From Burkholderiaceae bacterium (GTDB lineage: Bacteria; Pseudomonadota; Gammaproteobacteria; Burkholderiales; Burkholderiaceae_C), in the NCBI GenBank assembly GCA_017999135.1, contig JAGOBT010000073.1:1-9969 (forward strand): DNA of 9,969 nt, in the 5' to 3' direction. The notes below the pieces were generated by a model. It saw nothing but the letters and a program-made list of their open reading frames with translations. It did no database searches and was not told where the DNA came from. Shown here in pieces: positions 4,990 through 9,969 of this stretch (position 1 is the first letter of the stretch; the number at the start of each line of letters is the position of its first letter). The position numbers and the translations under genes were made by a program.

Positions 4990-7056
4990 ATGAAAAAGCG
5001 CAGTCTTCTGGTGGGCGCCGGGCTCGTGGTCGGCGCGCTTGGGGCGGTTGGCGCACGGGCGCAGGTCCAGCGCCTGCGCTATGGCGGAGACAGCGCCTTT
5101 GCCCCGTTCGAATCGCTGGACGCCGCCGGCCAGCCGCACGGTTTCCAGATCGACCTGCTGGGTGTGCTGGGGCCGCTGCTGGGTGTGGAGTTCGACATCC
5201 GGCTGCGCCCCTGGGCGCAGACCGAACAGGCCTTCCGCGATGGGCAGGTCGACGTGCTCGGCATGGTCGACACCACCGAGCGCCGCGCCTGGGCCCTGTT
5301 CACCCACGGGCATGCCACGCCCGCGCTGGCGGTGTACCGGCGCGCTGCTGATCCGGATCGCCAGGGTCTGACCGATCTGGCTGGCCTGCGCATCGCGGTG
5401 CTGGACAGCGCCCCGATGCGCGACACCCGCGCCACCTGGCTGGCCGGCCTGGCGGGTCCGTTCGTGCCGTTGCCCGACGCCGCGCAGGCCCTGGCGGCCG
5501 TGCAGCAAGGCCGCGCCGATGTGGCCCTGTTGCCGCGCGCCTATGCCGACCCGCTGCTGACCGACGGCACTGCCCCGGGCGTGCTGGCCGGTCCGTTGAA
5601 CCTGCCATTGCAGACCTATGCGCTGGCGGTGGCGCCCGGCCGGTCCGATCTGCAGCAGCGCCTGCAGCAGGGCCTGCGCACCCTGGAGGCCGATGGCCGG
5701 CTGGAAGCCCTGCGCACCCGCTGGCTCAGCAGCCACCAGGCCGTGGCGGCGCAGCAACTGCTGACACGCGGCCTGGCGGACCAGCGCAGCCTCACCTGGG
5801 AGGTGGGCGCCGCAGGGGGCGCGGCGGCGGTGCTGCTCGGCGCCGGCCTGTGGTGGCGGGGGCGGCGCATCACGGCCGAACGGCAGGCCCGCCAGGCGGC
5901 CGAGACAGCGCTGCAGCAGGCCGAGCAGCTGCTGCAGCACAGCTTTGCGCAACACCCCGATGCGATGCTGCTGGTCGAGCGCGGCAGTGGCGTGGTGCGC
6001 GACGCGAATGCCGCGCTGCTGGCGCTGCTGGGCCTGCCGGCGCCCGCGCTGATCGGCAAGCCGCTGGCCGCGCTGGACGGCGTGGTCGACGCCCTGGCCC
6101 TGCGGCACCTGGTGCAGACGCTGGCCGACGCCGGCCGGCTGGACACCGTGCCGCTGCAACTGCGGCGTGCCGACGGCAGCCCGCGCGACGCGCTGGTCAG
6201 TGCCGACATGCTGACAGTGGGCGGCGTGCCGCATGTCTTCTGCCTGCTGCGTGACATCACCGAGCAGCTTGCCCGCGACGCCTTGCTGCGCCAGGGCTAC
6301 GACACGCTGGCGGGACAGCTGGCGCTGGTGCGCGCTGAACGCGACGTTGCCCAGGCCAGCCAGGCGCAGGCCGAAGGCCGTCTGCATGACTTCACCCGTG
6401 CGGTGTCGCACGACCTGAAGACGCCGCTGAACGCGCTGCAGGGCTTTGCCGGCCTGTTGCGGCTGCGCCTGCAGGCTGGCCATGTGCAGGAGGCCCTGCA
6501 GCATGCCCAGCGCATGGACGCAGCGGCCCGCCGCATGGCAGCGATGGTCGACGGCCTGGGCCGGCTGGCCCGGGTGGACCAGCTGCCGCTGCAGCGCCAG
6601 CGGGTCGACATGGTCCAGGTGGTCAAGGACACCTGGATGTTGCTGCAGCCGCTGCGCGCCGACCGGCGGGTGGAATTCCATGTCGACGTCTTGCCGCCGG
6701 CCCAGGGTGACCCCGACCTGGTGGCCCAGGTGTGGCAGAACCTGCTGGGCAACGCGGCCAAGTACAGTGCCGGCCGCGACCCTGCGCGTGTGGGCGTCAG
6801 CAGCCACCAGGATGCCCGTGGCACCTGGTACCGGGTGGCCGACAACGGCGCCGGCTTCGACATGGCCGCAGCCGGCCAGCTGTTCATGCCGTTCCGGCGG
6901 CTGCATGACGGCAGCCAGTTCGAGGGCACCGGCATCGGGCTGAGCCTGGTGCGGCGCATCGTCGACCACCATGGCGGCGAGGTGCGCCTGCGTAGCGCGC
7001 CCGGCGTGGGCACGGTGGCCGAGTTCACACTCGACCCGGTGCCGGCCGGTCAGTAA
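4990..7056 (+). CDS. Sensor histidine kinase with periplasmic SBP-type sensor, PAS, HisKA and HATPase_c
   Basis: A 688-residue membrane kinase that should bind a small solute in the periplasm and autophosphorylate inside the cell. The signal peptide is 1-24 (cleavage after ARA). Residues 26-247 form a family-3 solute-binding fold, with GFQIDLLGVLG (51-61), the QTEQAFRDGQVDVLGMVDTT region (77-96) and LRIAVLDSAPM (133-143). A membrane helix lies at about 271-289, then a short coiled coil (292-316) and a PAS domain (about 317-425, ending in RDITEQ). HisKA has SHDLKTPLNAL with phospho-acceptor His474. HATPase_c shows the N box QNLLGNAAKY (583-592), G1 DNGAGF (618-623) and G2 GTGIGLSL (646-653). 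The F-box region MPFRRLHDGSQFEGTGIGL is of bacteriophytochrome-kinase type. All catalytic motifs look intact. There is no receiver domain or adjacent response regulator. It ends 6 nt from the convergent OmpA-like gene. Confidence 0.93.
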   Translation: MKKRSLLVGAGLVVGALGAVGARAQVQRLRYGGDSAFAPFESLDAAGQPHGFQIDLLGVLGPLLGVEFDIRLRPWAQTEQAFRDGQVDVLGMVDTTERRAWALFTHGHATPALAVYRRAADPDRQGLTDLAGLRIAVLDSAPMRDTRATWLAGLAGPFVPLPDAAQALAAVQQGRADVALLPRAYADPLLTDGTAPGVLAGPLNLPLQTYALAVAPGRSDLQQRLQQGLRTLEADGRLEALRTRWLSSHQAVAAQQLLTRGLADQRSLTWEVGAAGGAAAVLLGAGLWWRGRRITAERQARQAAETALQQAEQLLQHSFAQHPDAMLLVERGSGVVRDANAALLALLGLPAPALIGKPLAALDGVVDALALRHLVQTLADAGRLDTVPLQLRRADGSPRDALVSADMLTVGGVPHVFCLLRDITEQLARDALLRQGYDTLAGQLALVRAERDVAQASQAQAEGRLHDFTRAVSHDLKTPLNALQGFAGLLRLRLQAGHVQEALQHAQRMDAAARRMAAMVDGLGRLARVDQLPLQRQRVDMVQVVKDTWMLLQPLRADRRVEFHVDVLPPAQGDPDLVAQVWQNLLGNAAKYSAGRDPARVGVSSHQDARGTWYRVADNGAGFDMAAAGQLFMPFRRLHDGSQFEGTGIGLSLVRRIVDHHGGEVRLRSAPGVGTVAEFTLDPVPAGQ

Positions 7057-7062
7057 GGCTGT

Positions 7063-7743
7063 CTAGTAGCCGCTGCGCTGCGTGTCGCGCAGGAAGATCT
7101 CGACCCGGCGGTTGCGGGCGCGGTCTTCAGCCGTGGTGTTGGTGGCCACCGGCTCGCGCGAGCCGCGGCCGGCCACGGCGATGCGGTCGCCGCGGATGCC
7201 GCGGTCTTCGAGATAGCTGCGCACGCTTTCGGCGCGGCGCAGCGACAACGGCTCGTTGATGGCGTCCGAGCCGGTGTTGTCGGTGTGGCCCACCACCCGC
7301 ACCAGCATCTGCGGGTCGCGGTCCAGGCCGTTGGCAAAGGCGTCGAGCACCGGGCGCAGGCGCGGCTCCAGCGTGGCGCTGCCCACGGCGAACGAGATGT
7401 CGCTGGGCACTTGCAGCTTGAGCTGGTCGTCGGCGGTGCGGGTGACCTGCACGCCCGACCCGCGGGTGGCCTGCTCCATGGCGCGCTGCTTGTCCTGCAT
7501 GCGCTGCGACCACAGGTGGCCACCCACCGCGCCGGCGGCGCCGCCCATCACCGCTCCGGTGCCGGCCGAGCCGCCGGTGGCCGAGCTGAGGATGGCACCG
7601 GCCACCGCACCGATGGCGGCACCCTGCGCAGCGCCGCGCTCGGATTCGGACATGTTGGCGCAACCGGTCAGGGCAGCCGCGCAGACGAGGGCCATGGAAA
7701 GGCGAGGGGTCATGTTCATTCGCAGGGGGAGGTGCAGGCGCAT
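7063..7743 (-). CDS. YiaD-like OmpA-family lipoprotein with glycine zipper (envelope operon gene 4)
   Basis: An outer-membrane lipoprotein that anchors to peptidoglycan. The signal sequence ends in lipobox LTGC (25-28). A glycine-zipper segment (about 38-75, repeated GAxxGAxxGA spacing) may insert into the membrane or oligomerise. The OmpA C-terminal domain spans about 112-220, with GHTDNTG (152-158), LSLRRAESV (166-174) and NRRVEI (211-216). By alignment with OmpA, Asp155 and Arg170 should bind diaminopimelate. Length and order match E. coli YiaD. The chosen ATG at 7743 shares its A with the stop of the META gene (TGATG), implying coupling. The ATG at 7719 (MNMTPRL) gives a shorter signal peptide and is a real alternative, but it lacks a Shine-Dalgarno. 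It is the last gene of the operon and converges on the kinase gene. Confidence 0.9.
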   Translation of the reverse strand: MRLHLPLRMNMTPRLSMALVCAAALTGCANMSESERGAAQGAAIGAVAGAILSSATGGSAGTGAVMGGAAGAVGGHLWSQRMQDKQRAMEQATRGSGVQVTRTADDQLKLQVPSDISFAVGSATLEPRLRPVLDAFANGLDRDPQMLVRVVGHTDNTGSDAINEPLSLRRAESVRSYLEDRGIRGDRIAVAGRGSREPVATNTTAEDRARNRRVEIFLRDTQRSGY

Positions 7744-8207
7744 CACGGTGCCGGCGCCCAGGTGAGGATGCCGCCGTCGGCCATCAGCGACAGGTGCAGC
7801 TGGCCGCCTTCCAAGAGATAGCTGCGCACGAAGGGCAGGGCGCGGCCGAGCGCCGGTGCCAGTGAGCCGTGCGGGCACATCGCCCGGGTGGTGGCCAGTG
7901 CCGAAAACTGCAGGCTGCCCGACCGGCGGCCCGGGCTGTCGGCGACGGCAGGCGTGGCCTGCCAGCCGGCGCTGCCGCGGTTGCAGTCCAGCTGCAGCGC
8001 GGCGCGGCCATCGGTGCCGAAGGCCAGGGTGTAGCGTGCCGGGTCGGCCGGCCGCTGCGTGCCCTGGGCATCGTCCATCGACGCCAGCGCCACCAGCTGC
8101 CAGCGGCTGCCCGCCAGGGCCGGTGGCTCGGGCGCCAGCACGCAGCCGGCCAGCAGGGCTGACAGCGCGGCGGCCACCGGCAGCGGGTGGCGCAGGTTTC
8201 GGCTCAC
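7743..8207 (-). CDS. META/HslJ-like lipoprotein (envelope operon gene 3)
   Basis: A 154-residue small lipoprotein with a META domain, the fold of E. coli HslJ, which is linked to heat-shock and novobiocin tolerance; its biochemical role is unclear. The signal sequence ends in lipobox LLAGC with Cys22 as the lipidation site. The META domain runs from about 33 to 152: GSRWQLVAL (33-41) is the first strand, LDCNRGSAGW (73-82) the conserved Cys-Asn turn, TTRAMCP (106-112) the conserved T-x-x-x-C-P stretch, and YLLEGGQLHLSLMADGGIL (130-148) the closing strands. Cys75 and Cys111 could form a disulfide. Translation starts at a GTG (8207), the only start near a proper signal sequence. It follows the solute-binding protein gene after 24 nt and overlaps the OmpA-like gene by one base. 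Confidence 0.87.
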   Translation of the reverse strand: MSRNLRHPLPVAAALSALLAGCVLAPEPPALAGSRWQLVALASMDDAQGTQRPADPARYTLAFGTDGRAALQLDCNRGSAGWQATPAVADSPGRRSGSLQFSALATTRAMCPHGSLAPALGRALPFVRSYLLEGGQLHLSLMADGGILTWAPAP

Positions 8208-8231
8208 GGGTGGGTCAGGGTCACGCGCGCG

Positions 8232-9140
8232 TCACTTCGGCCACTGCGCGCTGTTCGACCAGAACAGCACCCGCTCGTCCAGCCAGCCGCTGTCCCGCTG
8301 CAGGGTCAGCCAGGTGTTGAGCAGGTGCAGGAAGTCGGGGTCGCCCTTGCGCACCGCCATGGCCGCCGGTGTGCTGGCCAGCGGCGCCGTGCGCGGCAGG
8401 TACAGCTGGCCCGGTGCCGCCTGCAGCAGCGTCTGGGGCGACAGCGTGGGCGCCAGCGCGGCCTGCGCCTGGCCTTGCAGCACCAGTTGCAGCGGGTCGT
8501 CGGTGGTGACGATCAGCCGGGCCCTGGGCAGCAGCTTGCGCGCCAGCGCCTCCTGCTGGGTGCCGGCGTACACCGCCACGGCCATGCCGGGCTGGTCGAA
8601 GTCGGCCAGGCTGGTCTTGCCCGGCGCCTTCGCCTGGCTGGCGACCAGGTAGACGCCGTCATGCACCGTGGGCGCGGTGAAGTTCACCACCAGGGCACGC
8701 TGCACCGTCATCCACAGGCCGCTGGCGATCAGGTCGCACTGGCGGCTGGCCAGGTCGCCGATCACGTGGCCCCAGGACGAGGGCACGAAGTCGACATCGA
8801 CGCCCAGGTCTTGCGCCAGCTTGCGCGACAGGTCGATGCTGAAGCCGGCGAAATCGCCTTTGGCATCGTGCATCACCATCGGCTCGACCGGCACCACGCA
8901 CACGCGCAGCTGGCCGCGCTGGCGCAGCGTGGCCAGGGTGTCGACGGCAGGTGCACGCCACACCACGCCAGTTTCGGGCGGCGCCGACACCACCGGGCGG
9001 GCCGGGTCGACGAAGCCGCTGCCAGGCGATGCCGGCGCGGCAGCCTGGGCCCGGGCCGCAGGTGCCAGGCCGGCGGCCAGCAGGCTGGCGAACAGGGTGG
9101 ATTGCAGCGCGGTGCGCAGGGTCTTCATGGTGTGTTGCAT
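8232..9140 (-). CDS. Family-3 extracellular solute-binding protein without permease (envelope operon gene 2)
   Basis: A 302-residue periplasmic binding protein of the amino-acid/polar-solute ABC type (SBP_bac_3). A signal peptide ends near residue 31 (AARA|Q). A Pro/Ala-rich linker of about 35 residues follows, then the domain opens with LATLRQRGQLRVCVVP (69-84). FAGFSIDLSRKLAQDLGV (97-114) and QCDLIASGLWMTVQRALVVNF (134-154) are the typical first-lobe motifs, and PGMAVAVYAGTQQEAL (184-199) marks the crossover to lobe two. In the usual family place of Arg binding the ligand carboxylate, TVQRAL has Arg148. No permease or ATPase gene is adjacent, so it may be an orphan receptor or feed a transporter encoded elsewhere. 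The ATG at 9140 overlaps the DUF3011 stop (TGATG), with a G-run about 8 nt upstream; the ATG at 9128 is an alternative. Confidence 0.9.
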   Translation of the reverse strand: MQHTMKTLRTALQSTLFASLLAAGLAPAARAQAAAPASPGSGFVDPARPVVSAPPETGVVWRAPAVDTLATLRQRGQLRVCVVPVEPMVMHDAKGDFAGFSIDLSRKLAQDLGVDVDFVPSSWGHVIGDLASRQCDLIASGLWMTVQRALVVNFTAPTVHDGVYLVASQAKAPGKTSLADFDQPGMAVAVYAGTQQEALARKLLPRARLIVTTDDPLQLVLQGQAQAALAPTLSPQTLLQAAPGQLYLPRTAPLASTPAAMAVRKGDPDFLHLLNTWLTLQRDSGWLDERVLFWSNSAQWPK

Positions 9141-9775
9141 CAGTAGCCCCCGCCGTCGTAGCCGCGCTGGAACACGACGCGGTGGCCTGAATCCCGTTCG
9201 TCGACTGCGAGGAAGCCATTGCCGGACCGGGAGATGCGGAATGCATGGCGGCCAGCCTGCAGGCGCGTGCCGTCCAGGCTGCCCGAGAACTCATTGCGGC
9301 CGGCACGGCCTGACACCGACCCGCCGGGCATGATGCGCAAGGTCACGTCGGTGCCTTCCCGGTTGTCGTAGCCGGTGAAGGTGCCCACCGCCCAGGCGCT
9401 GACATCTTCCTGTGACTGCTTGTTCTGGTTGCTGGCCGCCGCCGCATTGGCCGCCAGGCCGATCAGGCCGACCACGGCGGCGGCGGTCTTGTCGCTGCTG
9501 CTGCCGCCGCGCCCGACGCGGAAATCGGCGCCGCAGCCGCGGTTGACCCACACGCCGTTGCGCGCGTAGCCCCAGTTGCGGTCGAGCACGCAGTTGGTGT
9601 TGGAAATCTGGCGCGCGATCTCCACCCGGTTGTCGGTGTCGGCCCGGCAGAAGCGGTAGCCCATGTTGTAGCTTTCGCAACGGATGGTCTGGCTGGCCTG
9701 CGCGGGCAGCGGACCAGCCACCAGGGCCAGGCAGATCAACGGCGCCACCGCGCGCGCCAAGGGTCGAGGGTGCAT
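9140..9775 (-). CDS. Secreted DUF3011-domain protein (envelope operon gene 1)
   Basis: A 211-residue exported protein. The signal peptide spans 1-27 (AQA|S). The DUF3011 domain (about 31-87) shows its Cys pattern: CESYNMGYRFC (33-43), NRVEIARQISNTNC (49-62), then NWGY, GVWVNRGC (74-81) and ADF. Cys33, 43, 62 and 81 are probably paired in two disulfides. Residues 97-115 are a small Ala/Gly-rich hydrophobic stretch that could be a membrane or packing helix. Residues 128-205 look like a beta-rich module (VGTFTGYD, SVSGRAGRNEFSGSLDG) similar in style to ligand-binding or surface strands, ending in a Gly/Tyr tail. The molecular function of DUF3011 is unknown. The first gene of the operon, it has GGAG 7 nt before the ATG, and an IS end begins about 67 bp upstream. 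Confidence 0.85.
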   Translation of the reverse strand: MHPRPLARAVAPLICLALVAGPLPAQASQTIRCESYNMGYRFCRADTDNRVEIARQISNTNCVLDRNWGYARNGVWVNRGCGADFRVGRGGSSSDKTAAAVVGLIGLAANAAAASNQNKQSQEDVSAWAVGTFTGYDNREGTDVTLRIMPGGSVSGRAGRNEFSGSLDGTRLQAGRHAFRISRSGNGFLAVDERDSGHRVVFQRGYDGGGY

Positions 9776-9782
9776 CGGGGTT

Positions 9783-9786
9783 CTCC
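9783..9786 (-). promoter_or_regulatory. Shine-Dalgarno GGAG of the DUF3011 gene
   Basis: On the minus strand ACGGAGAACCCCG leads into the ATG at 9775, giving GGAG with a 7-nt spacer. It fixes the first start of the four-gene operon. The later genes rely mostly on overlapping or close starts. Confidence 0.6.
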
Positions 9787-9842
9787 GTGTCTGGATCGGT
9801 CAGAAGCCGCCGCCATCCGTCGGCAGCCCGCTGCAACGCTAA

Positions 9843-9969
9843 GGCAACGCTGATTAAGGTCAACGGCTCGCTCGGATCAGACGTTAGCACTTGATGAAGC
9901 AGCAGACCCTTGCGATGGCCGCCGACCAAGGCGAGAACTTCGAGCGTTTCCGCCGTCCGACCCGACGCG
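9843..9969 (+). mobile_element. Left end of an IS5-family insertion sequence (continues past window end)
   Basis: The sequence from 9843, GGCAACGCTGATTAAG, resembles the IS5 terminal repeat (GG at the tip, GA-TAAG at the inner part), compared from memory. It is preceded by CTAA (9839-9842), which fits the YTAR-type 4-bp target of the IS5 group. An IS5-type transposase starts 51 nt inside. The exact tip is inferred: GCAACGCT also occurs just outside (9833-9840), so the boundary could lie several bases upstream. The right end and the second target copy are outside the window. Confidence 0.65.
9894..9969 (+). CDS. IS5-family transposase, first 25 codons (runs off window end)
   Basis: The frame from the ATG at 9894 reads MKQQTLAMAADQGENF then ERFRRPTRR, open to the window edge. 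Met-Lys-Gln-x-Thr-Leu, then an Ala-rich stretch, then F/Y-R-x-x-R/K-P-T-R-R is the characteristic N-terminus of a large group of DDE transposases in the IS5 family, where it precedes the helical DNA-binding part. The catalytic DDE core is outside the window, so whether the copy is intact cannot be told. No clear Shine-Dalgarno is visible. It is transcribed away from the neighbouring DUF3011 operon. Confidence 0.75.
   Translation, partial: MKQQTLAMAADQGENFERFRRPTRR

Noticed and set aside
4894..6972. 692-residue open frame antisense to the sensor kinase
   Set aside because: The kinase on the plus strand has every expected domain and motif. The antisense frame has His/Gln/Arg-rich composition typical of GC-rich shadows.
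7151..7164. Perfect palindrome GGCTCGCGCGAGCC
   Set aside because: It lies inside the OmpA-like coding region and resembles the operator arms only partly. A GC-only palindrome like this is expected by chance in such DNA.
7744..7878. Longer start for the OmpA-like lipoprotein (from 7878)
   Set aside because: It would add 45 Arg/Pro-rich residues before the signal peptide and overlap the META gene. The lipobox requires a start at 7743 or 7719.
8187..9146. Plus-strand frame antisense to the solute-binding protein
   Set aside because: The minus-strand gene has a signal peptide and clear SBP motifs; the plus frame has none.

Overview
The window is very GC-rich, with strongly GC-biased third codon positions, tightly packed genes and short gaps. 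The gene families (YafY-like WYL regulator, YiaD-like OmpA lipoprotein, YigI-like thioesterase, IS5-type transposase) and the Ala/Leu/Arg/Gln-rich proteins suggest a beta-proteobacterium of the Burkholderiales (Comamonadaceae / Rubrivivax-Leptothrix-Ideonella type). That placement is inferred from overall character. No rRNA, tRNA or CRISPR array is visible, and no stretch of 300 bases lacks a gene. The longest gaps are 993-1138 (146 nt), 3722-3901 (180 nt) and 9776-9893 (118 nt, partly IS sequence).

Layout. (1) 1-992: the N-terminal half of an exported HtrA-like serine protease (minus strand), divergent from a YigI-like hotdog thioesterase (plus strand). (2) 1139-2636: three plus-strand genes of unknown function joined by ATGA and TGATG overlaps. 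Two encode small Pro/Ala-rich membrane proteins and the third a soluble 199-residue protein. (3) 2516-3721: an unrecognised 401-residue protein on the minus strand whose 3' end overlaps the third operon gene by 121 bp, tail to tail. (4) 3722-4915: a divergent intergenic region with two copies of TGGCTCA-N5-TGAGCCA, followed by a YafY/BrxR-type HTH-WYL-WCX regulator. The palindromes are good operator candidates for this regulator, controlling itself and the 401-residue gene. (5) 4990-7056: a hybrid-architecture sensor kinase with a periplasmic SBP-type sensor, a membrane helix, PAS, HisKA and HATPase_c, and no response regulator beside it. (6) 9775 down to 7063, minus strand: a compact four-gene envelope operon encoding, in order of transcription, a DUF3011 secreted protein, a family-3 solute-binding protein without a permease, a META-domain lipoprotein and an OmpA/YiaD-like peptidoglycan-binding lipoprotein. 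(7) 9843-9969: the left end of an IS5-family insertion sequence and the first 25 codons of its transposase, inserted about 67 bp upstream of the envelope operon.

How they may work together. The envelope theme is clear: an exported protease, a periplasmic ligand-sensing kinase and an operon of lipoproteins and periplasmic proteins. The least explained part is 1139-4915, where a WYL regulator with paired palindromes sits beside an unknown conserved-looking protein that converges on a translationally coupled operon of unknowns. WYL regulators of this architecture control anti-phage systems in some bacteria, but nothing here proves such a role.
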